Translations under genes and position numbers: made by a program
Shown here: positions 54,757-62,025 of the stretch, piece by piece
How positions within the stretch are numbered: position 1 is the first letter of the stretch
Layout of the letters: every line of letters starts with the position of its first letter
DNA from: Bordetella parapertussis
GTDB taxonomy: Bacteria > Pseudomonadota > Gammaproteobacteria > Burkholderiales > Burkholderiaceae_C
Assembly (NCBI GenBank): GCA_945861305.1
Contig: CAMATW010000011.1
Span: 1 to 62,025, forward strand
Reading direction: 5' to 3'
DNA: 62,025 nt
Notes under the pieces: model-generated
The model's input: only the letters and a program-made list of their open reading frames with translations
Databases searched by the model: none
Told to the model about the DNA's origin: nothing

Positions 54757-56520
54757 TCAGTCGTCGGCGTAAATGTCTACGTCTTTGGTTTCCTTGATGA
54801 ACAAGGTGCCAATGATGAAGGTGGCGCCAGCGATGATGATGGGGTACCACAAGCCGTTGTACATATTGCCGGTTTGCGCCACGATGGCAAACGCGGTGGT
54901 GGGCAACAAACCGCCAAACCAACCGTTACCAATGTGATATGGCAAAGACATCGATGTGTAACGGATGCGGGTGGGGAACATTTCCACCAACATAGCGGCG
55001 ATGGGACCGTAGACCATGGTCACCAAAATCACCAAGTACGTCAGAATAACAATGACATAAATATTGTTCACTTTGGCAGGGTCGGCTTTGGCGGGATAAC
55101 CAGCCGCCTTCAACGCCGCACTCAAGTTAGCGGTAATGACAGCGTCTTTGCTTTTCTTCTCATCCGAGAGGTTTTTCAAAGCGTCTTCGGCAGTCTTCAC
55201 GGCTTTTGCGTTGACAGGCTCTTCAGCTTTCAAAGTAGCCAATTTTTGCTCGGCCACTTCTTTGGCAGCTGCCACATCTTCAGGCGAGACAGTGGTTTTG
55301 ATTTCCACGTCACCCACCTTGATCAACGCCGGTGTACCTACAGTTGCGATTTCATTGGAGTAGCTGACAGAGTTGGCCGCCAATTTTTGCTTGGCGATAT
55401 CGCAAGTAGAAGTGAACTTGGCTGTGCCTGTGGGGTTGAACTGGAAGGAACACTCGGCAGGGTCAGCGATGACCACCACTTTGTTGGCTTGTTGCGCAGC
55501 GTGCAAATCGGGGTTGGCCGCTTTGGTGAGTTGCTCAAACACAGGGAAGTAGGTGAGCACAGCCAGCAAACAACCCAGCATGATGATGGGCTTGCGACCG
55601 ATCTTGTCAGACAAGACACCAAACACAATAAAGAACGGTGTTCCGATGATTAACGATGCGGCGACGAACAAATTGGCGGTGGCGCCATCGACCTTCAAGG
55701 ACTGCGTCAGGAAGAACAAAGCGTAGAACTGACCGGTGTACCAAACCACGGCTTGGCCAGCGGTTAAGCCAATCAAGGCCAAGATGACGATCTTGAGATT
55801 TTTCCATTGGCCAAAAGACTCGGTTAAAGGTGCTTTAGAGGTTTTGCCTTCAGCCTTCATTTTCACGAAAGCAGGTGACTCATTCATAGACAAGCGGATG
55901 TAGACCGACACGGCCAACAAAGCAATGGAGACCAAGAAAGGAATGCGCCAACCCCAGTCGGCAAAAGCTTCTTCGCCAAGGGCGGTACGTGTTCCCAAAA
56001 TCACCAACAAGGACAAGAACAGGCCCAAGGTGGCGGTGGTTTGAATCCATGCGGTGTAGGCGCCTCGCTTGCCATGCGGCGCGTGTTCGGCCACGTAGGT
56101 GGCTGCACCTCCGTACTCACCGCCCAAAGCCAAGCCTTGCAGCAAGCGCAGACCGATCAGGATGACCGGTGCGGCCACGCCAATGCTGGCGTAGGTGGGC
56201 AGGATGCCGACGATGAAGGTCGACAAGCCCATGATGAGAATGGTCACCAAGAAGGTGTACTTGCGGCCAATCATGTCGCCCAAGCGGCCAAAGAAGATGG
56301 CGCCAAAGGGTCGGACAATAAAGCCCGCAGCAAAAGCCAAGAGCGCGAAGATGAAGGCCGAACCGGCGTCCAATCCGCTGAAAAACTGCTTGGCGATGAT
56401 GGCAGCCAATGAGCCGTAAAGGTAAAAGTCGTACCACTCGAAAACCGTGCCGAGTGATGACGCGAAAATAACTTTTTTCTCTTCCGACGACATTGGTCGG
56501 TCTTCATGCACGATGGCCAT
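54757..56520 (-). CDS. MHS-family MFS transporter with a large extracytoplasmic insertion
   Basis: A 587-residue transporter of the metabolite:H+ symporter family: FEWYDFYLYG at TM1, GRLGDMIGRKYTF and RLLQGLALGGEYGGAATYVAEHAP are diagnostic. Between about residues 331 and 485 there is an inserted hydrophilic domain of roughly 150 residues containing two Cys (C357, C373) and an Ala/Lys/Glu-rich helical stretch. Ordinary MHS proteins are 430-450 residues. Substrates of the family are carboxylates, proline/betaine and related compounds; the substrate here is unknown. It has its own ribosome site (GGAG) and terminator. Confidence 0.92.
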   Translation of the reverse strand: MAIVHEDRPMSSEEKKVIFASSLGTVFEWYDFYLYGSLAAIIAKQFFSGLDAGSAFIFALLAFAAGFIVRPFGAIFFGRLGDMIGRKYTFLVTILIMGLSTFIVGILPTYASIGVAAPVILIGLRLLQGLALGGEYGGAATYVAEHAPHGKRGAYTAWIQTTATLGLFLSLLVILGTRTALGEEAFADWGWRIPFLVSIALLAVSVYIRLSMNESPAFVKMKAEGKTSKAPLTESFGQWKNLKIVILALIGLTAGQAVVWYTGQFYALFFLTQSLKVDGATANLFVAASLIIGTPFFIVFGVLSDKIGRKPIIMLGCLLAVLTYFPVFEQLTKAANPDLHAAQQANKVVVIADPAECSFQFNPTGTAKFTSTCDIAKQKLAANSVSYSNEIATVGTPALIKVGDVEIKTTVSPEDVAAAKEVAEQKLATLKAEEPVNAKAVKTAEDALKNLSDEKKSKDAVITANLSAALKAAGYPAKADPAKVNNIYVIVILTYLVILVTMVYGPIAAMLVEMFPTRIRYTSMSLPYHIGNGWFGGLLPTTAFAIVAQTGNMYNGLWYPIIIAGATFIIGTLFIKETKDVDIYADD

Positions 56521-56623
56521 GGGGTCTCCTAAGGTTTACAGGGCCCAGTGATTGGACCGTCTCGCATTGTGGTGATATGTGCTTGCCGTGGACTGACTTC
56601 AAGCTTAACCTCTGCTGACAACC

Positions 56624-56881
56624 CTAGGGCAAACCCTGTGGGTTGGTATCGTTATGTGAAATTTTCTCACCCAACCGTGCCCAAATGCGGTGCTGCTCCT
56701 GCGCGCTGGCATATGACCAACAGGCAATCTCGTCCAAGGTGCGCAAACAACCCATGCATTCACCTGTACTTTCATTCATGGTGCAAATCGACATGCAAGG
56801 CGAAAGAGGGTGTTCGTCTGCAGGGGTTTGCTGCGCAGACAACCAGCGCTCTTGCAACACATGCCAAGGGGTAAAGTTCAT
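56624..56881 (-). CDS. DUF1289 domain protein
   Basis: An 85-residue protein (ATG 56881, MNFTPWHVLQERW). The DUF1289 signature SPCMSICTMNESTGECMGCLR has four cysteines likely to bind a metal, followed by TLDEIACW. Function is unknown; the family often accompanies metabolic genes. It begins 1 bp after the stop of the biotin-carboxylase subunit gene, so it is the last gene of that cluster. Confidence 0.87.
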   Translation of the reverse strand: MNFTPWHVLQERWLSAQQTPADEHPLSPCMSICTMNESTGECMGCLRTLDEIACWSYASAQEQHRIWARLGEKISHNDTNPQGLP

Positions 56882-56882
56882 G

Positions 56883-58886
56883 TCAGCCCTCCTGCGATTC
56901 AAGGCGCAGCAAAGGCGCACCTTCATGCACTTGGTCGCCTGGCGCGTACAGGAGTTCGGCGACTGTGCCGTCGGCAGGTGCGGCCACGGTGTGTTCCATC
57001 TTCATGGCCTCCATCACCGCCAAGGCTTGGCCCGCTTTCACCCTGTCGCCCACTTTCACTGCAAAGCTCAACAACTTGCCAGGCATAGGGGCAGACAAAT
57101 TACCGCTGGCCGCTGACCCTTGCGCAGCGTGTGCCAAGGGGTTGACGAAATGGACGCTGGCACTGCCCACATCAGCAAATACATGCAGCTGGTCTTTCAC
57201 CGCATACACCTGAGCGCGCAGGCGCTGCTCGCCCCATTGCAGCTGTACTGCTTCACCGTGGACTTGCCACAGCAAGGCGTGGGTGTACTCGCCTATTTGC
57301 AGCTGAGTTGGGCCATGGCTGGAACGGGTCAGCACGGCCGAGCCCGTTTCCTCGCCACAAATATAGTCAAACTTGCGCAGGCTTTGGCCTTGCATCACCC
57401 AACCATCGGTGTGCGACCAAGGGTCGACCCAAGCATTGCCACGCGGCGCTTCTACAGCCAAGCCATGGGCCATGGCCGCTGCCACGGCCAGCGCGATGGG
57501 CAAAGGCTGTTGGTGAAACAGCTGGTCTTTTTCGCGCTGAATCAACGCCGTGTCCAACTGCGCGTGTGCAAACGACGGACTGCGCACCACCTGCCGCAAA
57601 AACCCCACGTTGTTGGCCACACCCACGATGTGCAACTCACTGAGTGCTTGGTCTAAATGAGCCAAGGCCTGCTCGCGGGTGTCGCCATGCACGATGAGCT
57701 TGGCGATCATGGAGTCGTAGTAAGGGCTGATCTCGTCACCCGCGCGAACGCCGCTGTCCCAGCGCACCGCGCCGGTAATAAAGCGTTGCGCTAAAGGTAT
57801 GCGCATGACTTGCAAGCGTCCGGTGGCGGGCAAAAAGTCGTTGTCTGGCGTTTCGGCACAAATACGCGCTTCGATGGCGTGGCCTTGCACCCTCACCTGC
57901 GCTTGCGTCAATGGCAGGGGCTCACCCGAGGCGATGCGCAACTGCCACTCCACCAAATCCAAACCGGTGACCGCTTCGGTGACAGGGTGTTCCACTTGCA
58001 AGCGGGTGTTCATCTCCATGAAGAAAAAATCCATGCCGCGCTCGGACTGCTCGACGATGAACTCCACCGTACCCGCGCCCACATAACTAACCGCTTTAGC
58101 AGCTGCCACCGCAGCCGCACCCATGCGTTGGCGCATCACTTCTGTCAAGCCAGGTGCGGGCGACTCTTCCAACACCTTTTGATGCCGGCGCTGCACCGAG
58201 CAATCGCGCTCATGCAAATGAATAATATTGCCGTGGCTGTCGCCAAACACCTGAATTTCAATATGCCGCGGACGCTGCACGTATTTTTCTATCAGCACCG
58301 CGTCGTCGCTGAAACTGTTTTTGGCCTCACGCTGGCAAGACGCTAAGGCCTCTTCAAAGTCTTCGACTCGGTTGACGATGCGCATGCCCTTGCCGCCGCC
58401 GCCCGCACTGGCTTTGATCAGCACCGGAAAGCCTATGGCTTTCGCTTCGTTCGCCAACAGCGTGGGACTTTGGTCTGCGCCGTGGTAGCCCGGCACCAAG
58501 GGCACACCGGCTTTTTCCATCAACTGCTTGGACGCGGCTTTCAAGCCCATGGCCTGAATCGATGCCGTGGATGGGCCAATGAACACCACGCCCGCTTGCA
58601 GGCAGGCGTTGGCGAAGTCGGCGTTCTCGCTTAAAAAACCATAGCCTGGGTGAATAGCTTGGGCACCGGTTTGCGTGGCTGCTTGAAGGATGCGCTGCCA
58701 TTTCAAATAGCTGTCTTGCGGTGCGTTGCCGCCAATATGCACCGCCTCATCGCAAGCTTGCACATGGGCCGCATTCGCGTCCGCATCCGAGTAAACAGCC
58801 ACGGTGCGCACACCCATGCCGCGGGCGGTGGCAGCGACGCGGCAGGCGATTTCGCCTCGGTTGGCAATCAGAATTTTGCTGAACAT
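56883..58886 (-). CDS. Biotin carboxylase/BCCP subunit of a methylcrotonyl- or geranyl-CoA carboxylase
   Basis: The 667-residue alpha subunit has an N-terminal biotin carboxylase (KILIANRGEIACRVAATARG; ATP-grasp loop ASAGGGGKGMRIV; MEMNTRLQVEHPVTE). A C-terminal biotinyl domain carries the modified lysine K629 in AVMEAMKMEHTV. It should transfer CO2 to the carboxyltransferase encoded at 60457-62025. The 3-methylcrotonyl-CoA (leucine) and geranyl-CoA (terpenoid) enzymes cannot be separated reliably by eye; I favour the former. It starts 4 bp after the acyl-CoA dehydrogenase gene. Confidence 0.9.
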   Translation of the reverse strand: MFSKILIANRGEIACRVAATARGMGVRTVAVYSDADANAAHVQACDEAVHIGGNAPQDSYLKWQRILQAATQTGAQAIHPGYGFLSENADFANACLQAGVVFIGPSTASIQAMGLKAASKQLMEKAGVPLVPGYHGADQSPTLLANEAKAIGFPVLIKASAGGGGKGMRIVNRVEDFEEALASCQREAKNSFSDDAVLIEKYVQRPRHIEIQVFGDSHGNIIHLHERDCSVQRRHQKVLEESPAPGLTEVMRQRMGAAAVAAAKAVSYVGAGTVEFIVEQSERGMDFFFMEMNTRLQVEHPVTEAVTGLDLVEWQLRIASGEPLPLTQAQVRVQGHAIEARICAETPDNDFLPATGRLQVMRIPLAQRFITGAVRWDSGVRAGDEISPYYDSMIAKLIVHGDTREQALAHLDQALSELHIVGVANNVGFLRQVVRSPSFAHAQLDTALIQREKDQLFHQQPLPIALAVAAAMAHGLAVEAPRGNAWVDPWSHTDGWVMQGQSLRKFDYICGEETGSAVLTRSSHGPTQLQIGEYTHALLWQVHGEAVQLQWGEQRLRAQVYAVKDQLHVFADVGSASVHFVNPLAHAAQGSAASGNLSAPMPGKLLSFAVKVGDRVKAGQALAVMEAMKMEHTVAAPADGTVAELLYAPGDQVHEGAPLLRLESQEG

Positions 58887-58890
58887 GGGA

Positions 58891-60024
58891 TCAGTAGCGC
58901 TTGGCCACTTCCTCCAGCATCACCTCGGTGGCACCACCGCCGATGGCGAGCACGCGGGCGTCACGCCACAGGCGCTCGATGGGCGCTTCGCGCATATAGC
59001 CCATGCCGCCCCAAAACTGCAGGCAACCGCCCACCACTTCATTGACCAAGTCGCCGGTCAGGGCTTTGAGCATCGACACCTCTTGCACGATGTCGTGCTC
59101 TTGCGTGACCGACCACGCGCAGTGGTACATCAGTTGCCGCGCAGCGCGGGTTTTGGCGTCGAGCATGGCAATGCGCTGGCGAATGTGCTGCATGTCCCAC
59201 AGCGCTTTGCCAAAGGCTTGGCGTTGGCGCACATAGTCCAAGGTCAGCTCAATCGCCTGTTGGCAGTGGCCCACCGCCATGGCCGCCAAAGCGATGCGCT
59301 CGGTTTGCAAGTTGCGCATCAGTGCGTAAAAACCTTTGTCTTGCTCGCCCAACAAAGCCTCGGGGCCCAAACGCACGTTGTCGAGCACCAACTCGGCGGT
59401 GTCTGAACACAGCCAGCCAGTTTTGTCCAAGGAGCGACCCACGCTAAAGCCGGGCGTGCCTTTTTCGACAATGAACATGGACATTTGGTGCTTGCCTTCG
59501 CCGGTTTTGGCGGCGACGAAATAAACATTGGCATGAACGCCGTTGGTGATAAACATCTTGGTGCCGTTGAGCACCCAGCCGTCGCCATCGCGCTTGGCGG
59601 TGCTTCTCATGCCCGACAAATCCGACCCCGCACCGGGCTCGGTCATGGCGACGGCACTGATGGTGTCACCGGCAATGATGCTGGGCATGTACTTGGCCTT
59701 TTGCGCGGCTGTTCCTGCATGGTGCAAATGCGGGCTGGCCATGTCGGTGTGCACCAACACGCTGACGATGAAGCCCGCAAATGTGGACTGCGACAGCGCT
59801 TCGGCAAACACCAAATTGGTCAGCGCATCGGCTTCGGCACCACCGTATTCGCTTTCATACATCAGGCCAAAAAAGCCGGCCTCGCCCATTTTGCGCAGCA
59901 CCTCACGCGGCACTTTGCCGGCCTTTTCCCATTCCAAGCCATAGGGCTCGACTTCGCGCTCCAAGAAGCGCTGCATTTGGTCGCGCAGTGTTTGGTGTTC
60001 GGGCAGGTGGTATACGTGGTTCAT
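58891..60024 (-). CDS. Acyl-CoA dehydrogenase with helix-G catalytic glutamate (isovaleryl/long-chain type)
   Basis: A 377-residue FAD enzyme with AMTEPGAGSDLSGMRS and WVLNGTKMFITNG. The position of the usual YEGT catalytic glutamate reads IGGGATEV, with glycine in place of Glu. Instead E242 in NLQTERIALA matches the helix-G base of isovaleryl-CoA and long-chain acyl-CoA dehydrogenases. The N-terminus (VYHLPEHQTLRDQMQRFLER) is unlike typical isovaleryl-CoA dehydrogenase. With the flanking carboxylase subunits, the likely substrate is isovaleryl-CoA or a methyl-branched terpenoid acyl-CoA. Confidence 0.88.
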   Translation of the reverse strand: MNHVYHLPEHQTLRDQMQRFLEREVEPYGLEWEKAGKVPREVLRKMGEAGFFGLMYESEYGGAEADALTNLVFAEALSQSTFAGFIVSVLVHTDMASPHLHHAGTAAQKAKYMPSIIAGDTISAVAMTEPGAGSDLSGMRSTAKRDGDGWVLNGTKMFITNGVHANVYFVAAKTGEGKHQMSMFIVEKGTPGFSVGRSLDKTGWLCSDTAELVLDNVRLGPEALLGEQDKGFYALMRNLQTERIALAAMAVGHCQQAIELTLDYVRQRQAFGKALWDMQHIRQRIAMLDAKTRAARQLMYHCAWSVTQEHDIVQEVSMLKALTGDLVNEVVGGCLQFWGGMGYMREAPIERLWRDARVLAIGGGATEVMLEEVAKRY

Positions 60025-60062
60025 GGTGGGGTCTTTTTGGTTCGAAAGGTGTTTTTAAAAAC

Positions 60063-60176
60063 TTAATGTGAGATCGCCTGGAGTGAAGCGGCGTGGCACT
60101 TCAACTTAGATTGAGTCTCTTTGCTCGCAATGACCAATTTCAGCGCGGTGCAAGCATTGGTGCTCATCAAGATCAT
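60063..60176 (-). pseudogene. Remnant of a VapC-type toxin gene
   Basis: A 37-codon reading frame (ATG 60176 to TAA 60063) starts in a 4-bp ATGA overlap with the vapB stop, precisely where vapC normally starts. It begins MIL, as VapC proteins do (MILVDTS), but the PIN-domain aspartates never appear and the sequence quickly becomes unrelated. The adjoining stretch around 60108-60135 (containing TTGCTCGCAATGAC) resembles dispersed palindromic repeats of many bacteria, perhaps marking the disruption. Confidence 0.45.
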
Positions 60177-60412
60177 GTCGCCTCACCCCGAGTGCGGTTG
60201 GTTGCCTTGGAGGCAACTGCTTTGGAGGCGCTAACTTGAAGGGCCGAATCGTCCCATTGCAATTTGCCGCGCAAAGCGAGCAAGCCGCCGTAGACTTTTC
60301 TCCGACTCACTAGACGCAAGCCTGCTTCGATGGCTTCACGCTGCGTTTTGAAGCCGCCAGCTTCCATGGCACGGACCAGCAATTCGTTATCAATATCAAT
60401 GATGATCCGCAT
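60173..60412 (-). CDS. VapB-type antitoxin without a functional toxin partner
   Basis: A 79-residue protein (ATG 60412) of the VapB/DUF2191 type: MRIIIDIDNELLVRAMEAGG (ribbon-helix-helix), KTQREAIEAGLRLVSRRK, then ALRGKLQWDDS, the toxin-neutralising segment. The C-terminal tail is Ala/Ser/Lys-rich. It lies between the carboxyltransferase and acyl-CoA dehydrogenase genes on the same strand. No intact PIN-domain toxin is adjacent. Confidence 0.85.
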   Translation of the reverse strand: MRIIIDIDNELLVRAMEAGGFKTQREAIEAGLRLVSRRKVYGGLLALRGKLQWDDSALQVSASKAVASKATNRTRGEAT

Positions 60413-60456
60413 GGCCAAAGTCCCCCGTAATTGCAAAAATATTTGAATCTACAAGA

Positions 60457-62025
60457 TCACATGCGAAACACGCCAAAGCGTGTCTCGGGAATCGGCGCAT
60501 TCAGTGCTGCGGACAAGCCCAGCGCCAGCACCCGTCGGGTGTCGGCGGGGTCGATCACACCGTCGTCCCACAGGCGGGCACTGGCGTAATAGGGGTGGGA
60601 TTGGTGGGCGAATTGGTCCAGCAGCGGTTGCTTGAACTTGGCCTCTTCATCGGCGCTCCAACTGCCGCCCTTGGCCTCGATGCCGTCACGGCGCACCGTG
60701 GCCAGCACGCTGGCGGCTTGCTCGCCGCCCATCACGCAAATGCGGGCGTTGGGCCACATCCACAAAAAACGCGGGTTGAAAGCGCGGCCACACATGCCGT
60801 AGTTGCCCGCGCCATAGCTGCCACCAATGATGAAAGTGAACTTGGGCACTTGGGCGGTGGCGACAGCCGTGACCATTTTGGCGCCATGGCGGGCGATGCC
60901 CTCGTTTTCATATTTGCGCCCCACCATGAAGCCGGTGATGTTTTGCAAAAACACCAGTGGAATTTTGCGCTGGCAACACAGTTCGATGAAGTGCGCACCC
61001 TTTTGTGCCGACTCGGAAAACAGCACGCCGTTGTTGGCGATGATGCCCACCGGCATGCCCTCGACGTGGGCAAAACCACACACCAAGGTGGCGCCAAAAC
61101 GCGGCTTGAATTCGTGCAACTCCGAGCCATCGACGATGCGGGCGATGATCTCCCGCACGTCATACGGCTTTTTGGTGTCGCTGGGAATCACGCCATACAA
61201 CTCTTGCGGGCCGTACAAAGGCGCACGGGCTTCACGCACCGCCAATTGAATGTCTTTTTTGCGGTTCAAACGTGCCACGGCCTCACGCGCCAGCGCCAAG
61301 GCATGGGCGTCGTTGTCGGCCAAATGGTCGGCCACGCCGGACAGGCGGGTGTGTACATCGCCGCCGCCCAAGTCTTCGGCGCTGACGATTTCGCCAATGG
61401 CGGCCTTCACCAAGGGCGGGCCGCCCAAGAAGATGGTGCCTTGGTTTTTCACGATGATGGTCTCGTCGCTCATGGCGGGCACATAAGCGCCTCCGGCGGT
61501 GCAACTGCCCATGACCACCGCGATTTGCGCGATGCCTTGGGCGCTCATATTGGCTTGGTTGTAGAAGATGCGGCCAAAGTGCTCTTTGTCGGGAAACACA
61601 TCGTCTTGGTTGGGCAGATTGGCGCCGCCCGAGTCGACCAAATAAATACAGGGCAGGTTGTTTTGCTGGGCCACCTCTTGGGCGCGCAGGTGTTTTTTCA
61701 CCGTCATCGGGTAGTAGGTGCCGCCCTTCACCGTGGCGTCGTTGCACACCACCATGCAGTCCACGCCGCTCACGCGGCCAATGCCGGCGATCACCCCCGC
61801 ACAAGGCGCGTCGCCGTTGTACATGCCGTGCGCGGCCAAGGGGCTCAGTTCTAAAAAGGGCGTACCGGGGTCGAGCAACAAAGTCACCCGCTCACGCGGC
61901 GGCAGCTTGCCCCGCGCCAGCTGCTTGGCCCGTGCCGCCTCGCCCCCGCCCAAGGCACTGGCCTGCAACTGGGCACGCAAGTCGTCCACCATGGCCTGCA
62001 TGGTCTGGGCATTGGCCACAAAGTC
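60457..62025 (-). CDS. Carboxyltransferase subunit of a methylcrotonyl- or geranyl-CoA carboxylase (5' end beyond the window)
   Basis: At least 522 residues. The frame is open to the window edge: codons before the GTG at 62019 read DFV, matching the family's PEFxxN pattern, so the true start is probably outside. It has the double crotonase fold of acyl-CoA carboxyltransferases: [72 protein letters not shown] and [18 protein letters not shown], ending [16 protein letters not shown]. This is the MCC/GCC beta type, not propionyl- or acetyl-CoA carboxylase. Its partner is the alpha subunit at 56883-58886. Confidence 0.92.
   Translation of the reverse strand, partial: DFVANAQTMQAMVDDLRAQLQASALGGGEAARAKQLARGKLPPRERVTLLLDPGTPFLELSPLAAHGMYNGDAPCAGVIAGIGRVSGVDCMVVCNDATVKGGTYYPMTVKKHLRAQEVAQQNNLPCIYLVDSGGANLPNQDDVFPDKEHFGRIFYNQANMSAQGIAQIAVVMGSCTAGGAYVPAMSDETIIVKNQGTIFLGGPPLVKAAIGEIVSAEDLGGGDVHTRLSGVADHLADNDAHALALAREAVARLNRKKDIQLAVREARAPLYGPQELYGVIPSDTKKPYDVREIIARIVDGSELHEFKPRFGATLVCGFAHVEGMPVGIIANNGVLFSESAQKGAHFIELCCQRKIPLVFLQNITGFMVGRKYENEGIARHGAKMVTAVATAQVPKFTFIIGGSYGAGNYGMCGRAFNPRFLWMWPNARICVMGGEQAASVLATVRRDGIEAKGGSWSADEEAKFKQPLLDQFAHQSHPYYASARLWDDGVIDPADTRRVLALGLSAALNAPIPETRFGVFRM

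Noticed and set aside
54874..55653. A 259-codon open frame on the plus strand
   Set aside because: It is antisense to the MHS transporter gene and lacks any recognisable domain.
60595..61854. A 419-codon open frame on the plus strand
   Set aside because: It is antisense to the carboxyltransferase gene, rich in His/Gly/Ala as expected from a codon-biased shadow, with no motif.

Overview
The window looks like a chromosome segment of a compact betaproteobacterium of the order Burkholderiales, most likely family Comamonadaceae (Limnohabitans/Rhodoferax-like). This rests on the gene order hisC-B-H-A-F-I-E-hinT-tatA, an S-adenosylhomocysteine riboswitch in front of ahcY-tlyA-metF, a double-length UvrA, paaABCDE under a TetR-type palindrome, and the protein sequences themselves. 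Genus and species cannot be fixed from sequence reading alone. I see no rRNA, tRNA, CRISPR array, insertion sequence or prophage. Almost all of the window is core or conserved metabolic genome, and no gap between genes exceeds about 220 bases.

Layout. 1-5305: histidine biosynthesis operon on the minus strand, running from hisC into hinT and tatA. 5350-8117: a lipoprotein, a Cho-like GIY-YIG endonuclease, a DODA-type dioxygenase and a small membrane protein. 8045-11308: glmU and glmS for UDP-GlcNAc synthesis. 11307-16512: a DUF6279 lipoprotein, an unusual metallo-beta-lactamase-fold protein with its TetR regulator, 5-formyl-THF cyclo-ligase and a Slt-type lytic transglycosylase. 16509-22556: an Atm1-type ABC exporter, a thioesterase, and a TetR-controlled acyl-CoA dehydrogenase/DUF2147/enoyl-CoA hydratase operon with a clear operator. 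22630-29976: a phosphatase, ruvAB, phoH-ybeY, dbpA, a CDF metal exporter and tyrS. 30014-34953: an M23 peptidase with anmK, erpA behind an IscR-like site, rplM-rpsI and rlmJ. 34951-38701: the phenylacetyl-CoA epoxidase operon paaABCDE. 38705-41903: the riboswitch-led ahcY-tlyA-metF operon. 41956-45427: a hybrid histidine kinase and prfC. 45428-54673: livHMGF followed by a 1910-residue double UvrA. 54706-62025: an MHS-family transporter and a biotin-dependent acyl-CoA carboxylase cluster (methylcrotonyl- or geranyl-CoA type) interrupted by an orphan VapB antitoxin.

The genes group into a few functional sets. These are the methyl cycle (ahcY, metF, TlyA); peptidoglycan precursor synthesis and turnover (glmS, glmU, slt, M23 peptidase, anmK); aromatic, branched-chain and acyl-CoA catabolism (paa, liv, carboxylase cluster, the TetR/acyl-CoA dehydrogenase operon); and DNA repair (ruvAB, UvrA, Cho-like). 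The genome is very tightly packed: all ten convergent gene junctions have gaps of 0-4 bp or overlap.

The observations most worth checking are: livH, whose only start codon that fits the family is ATC; an MBL-fold protein that has lost exactly its second metal site; a vapBC operon whose toxin is reduced to a 37-residue remnant; a fused UvrA in line with livHMGF; an IscR type-1-like site at erpA; and regulatory palindromes at the paa and acyl-CoA dehydrogenase operons. I did not find a clearly new multi-gene system.
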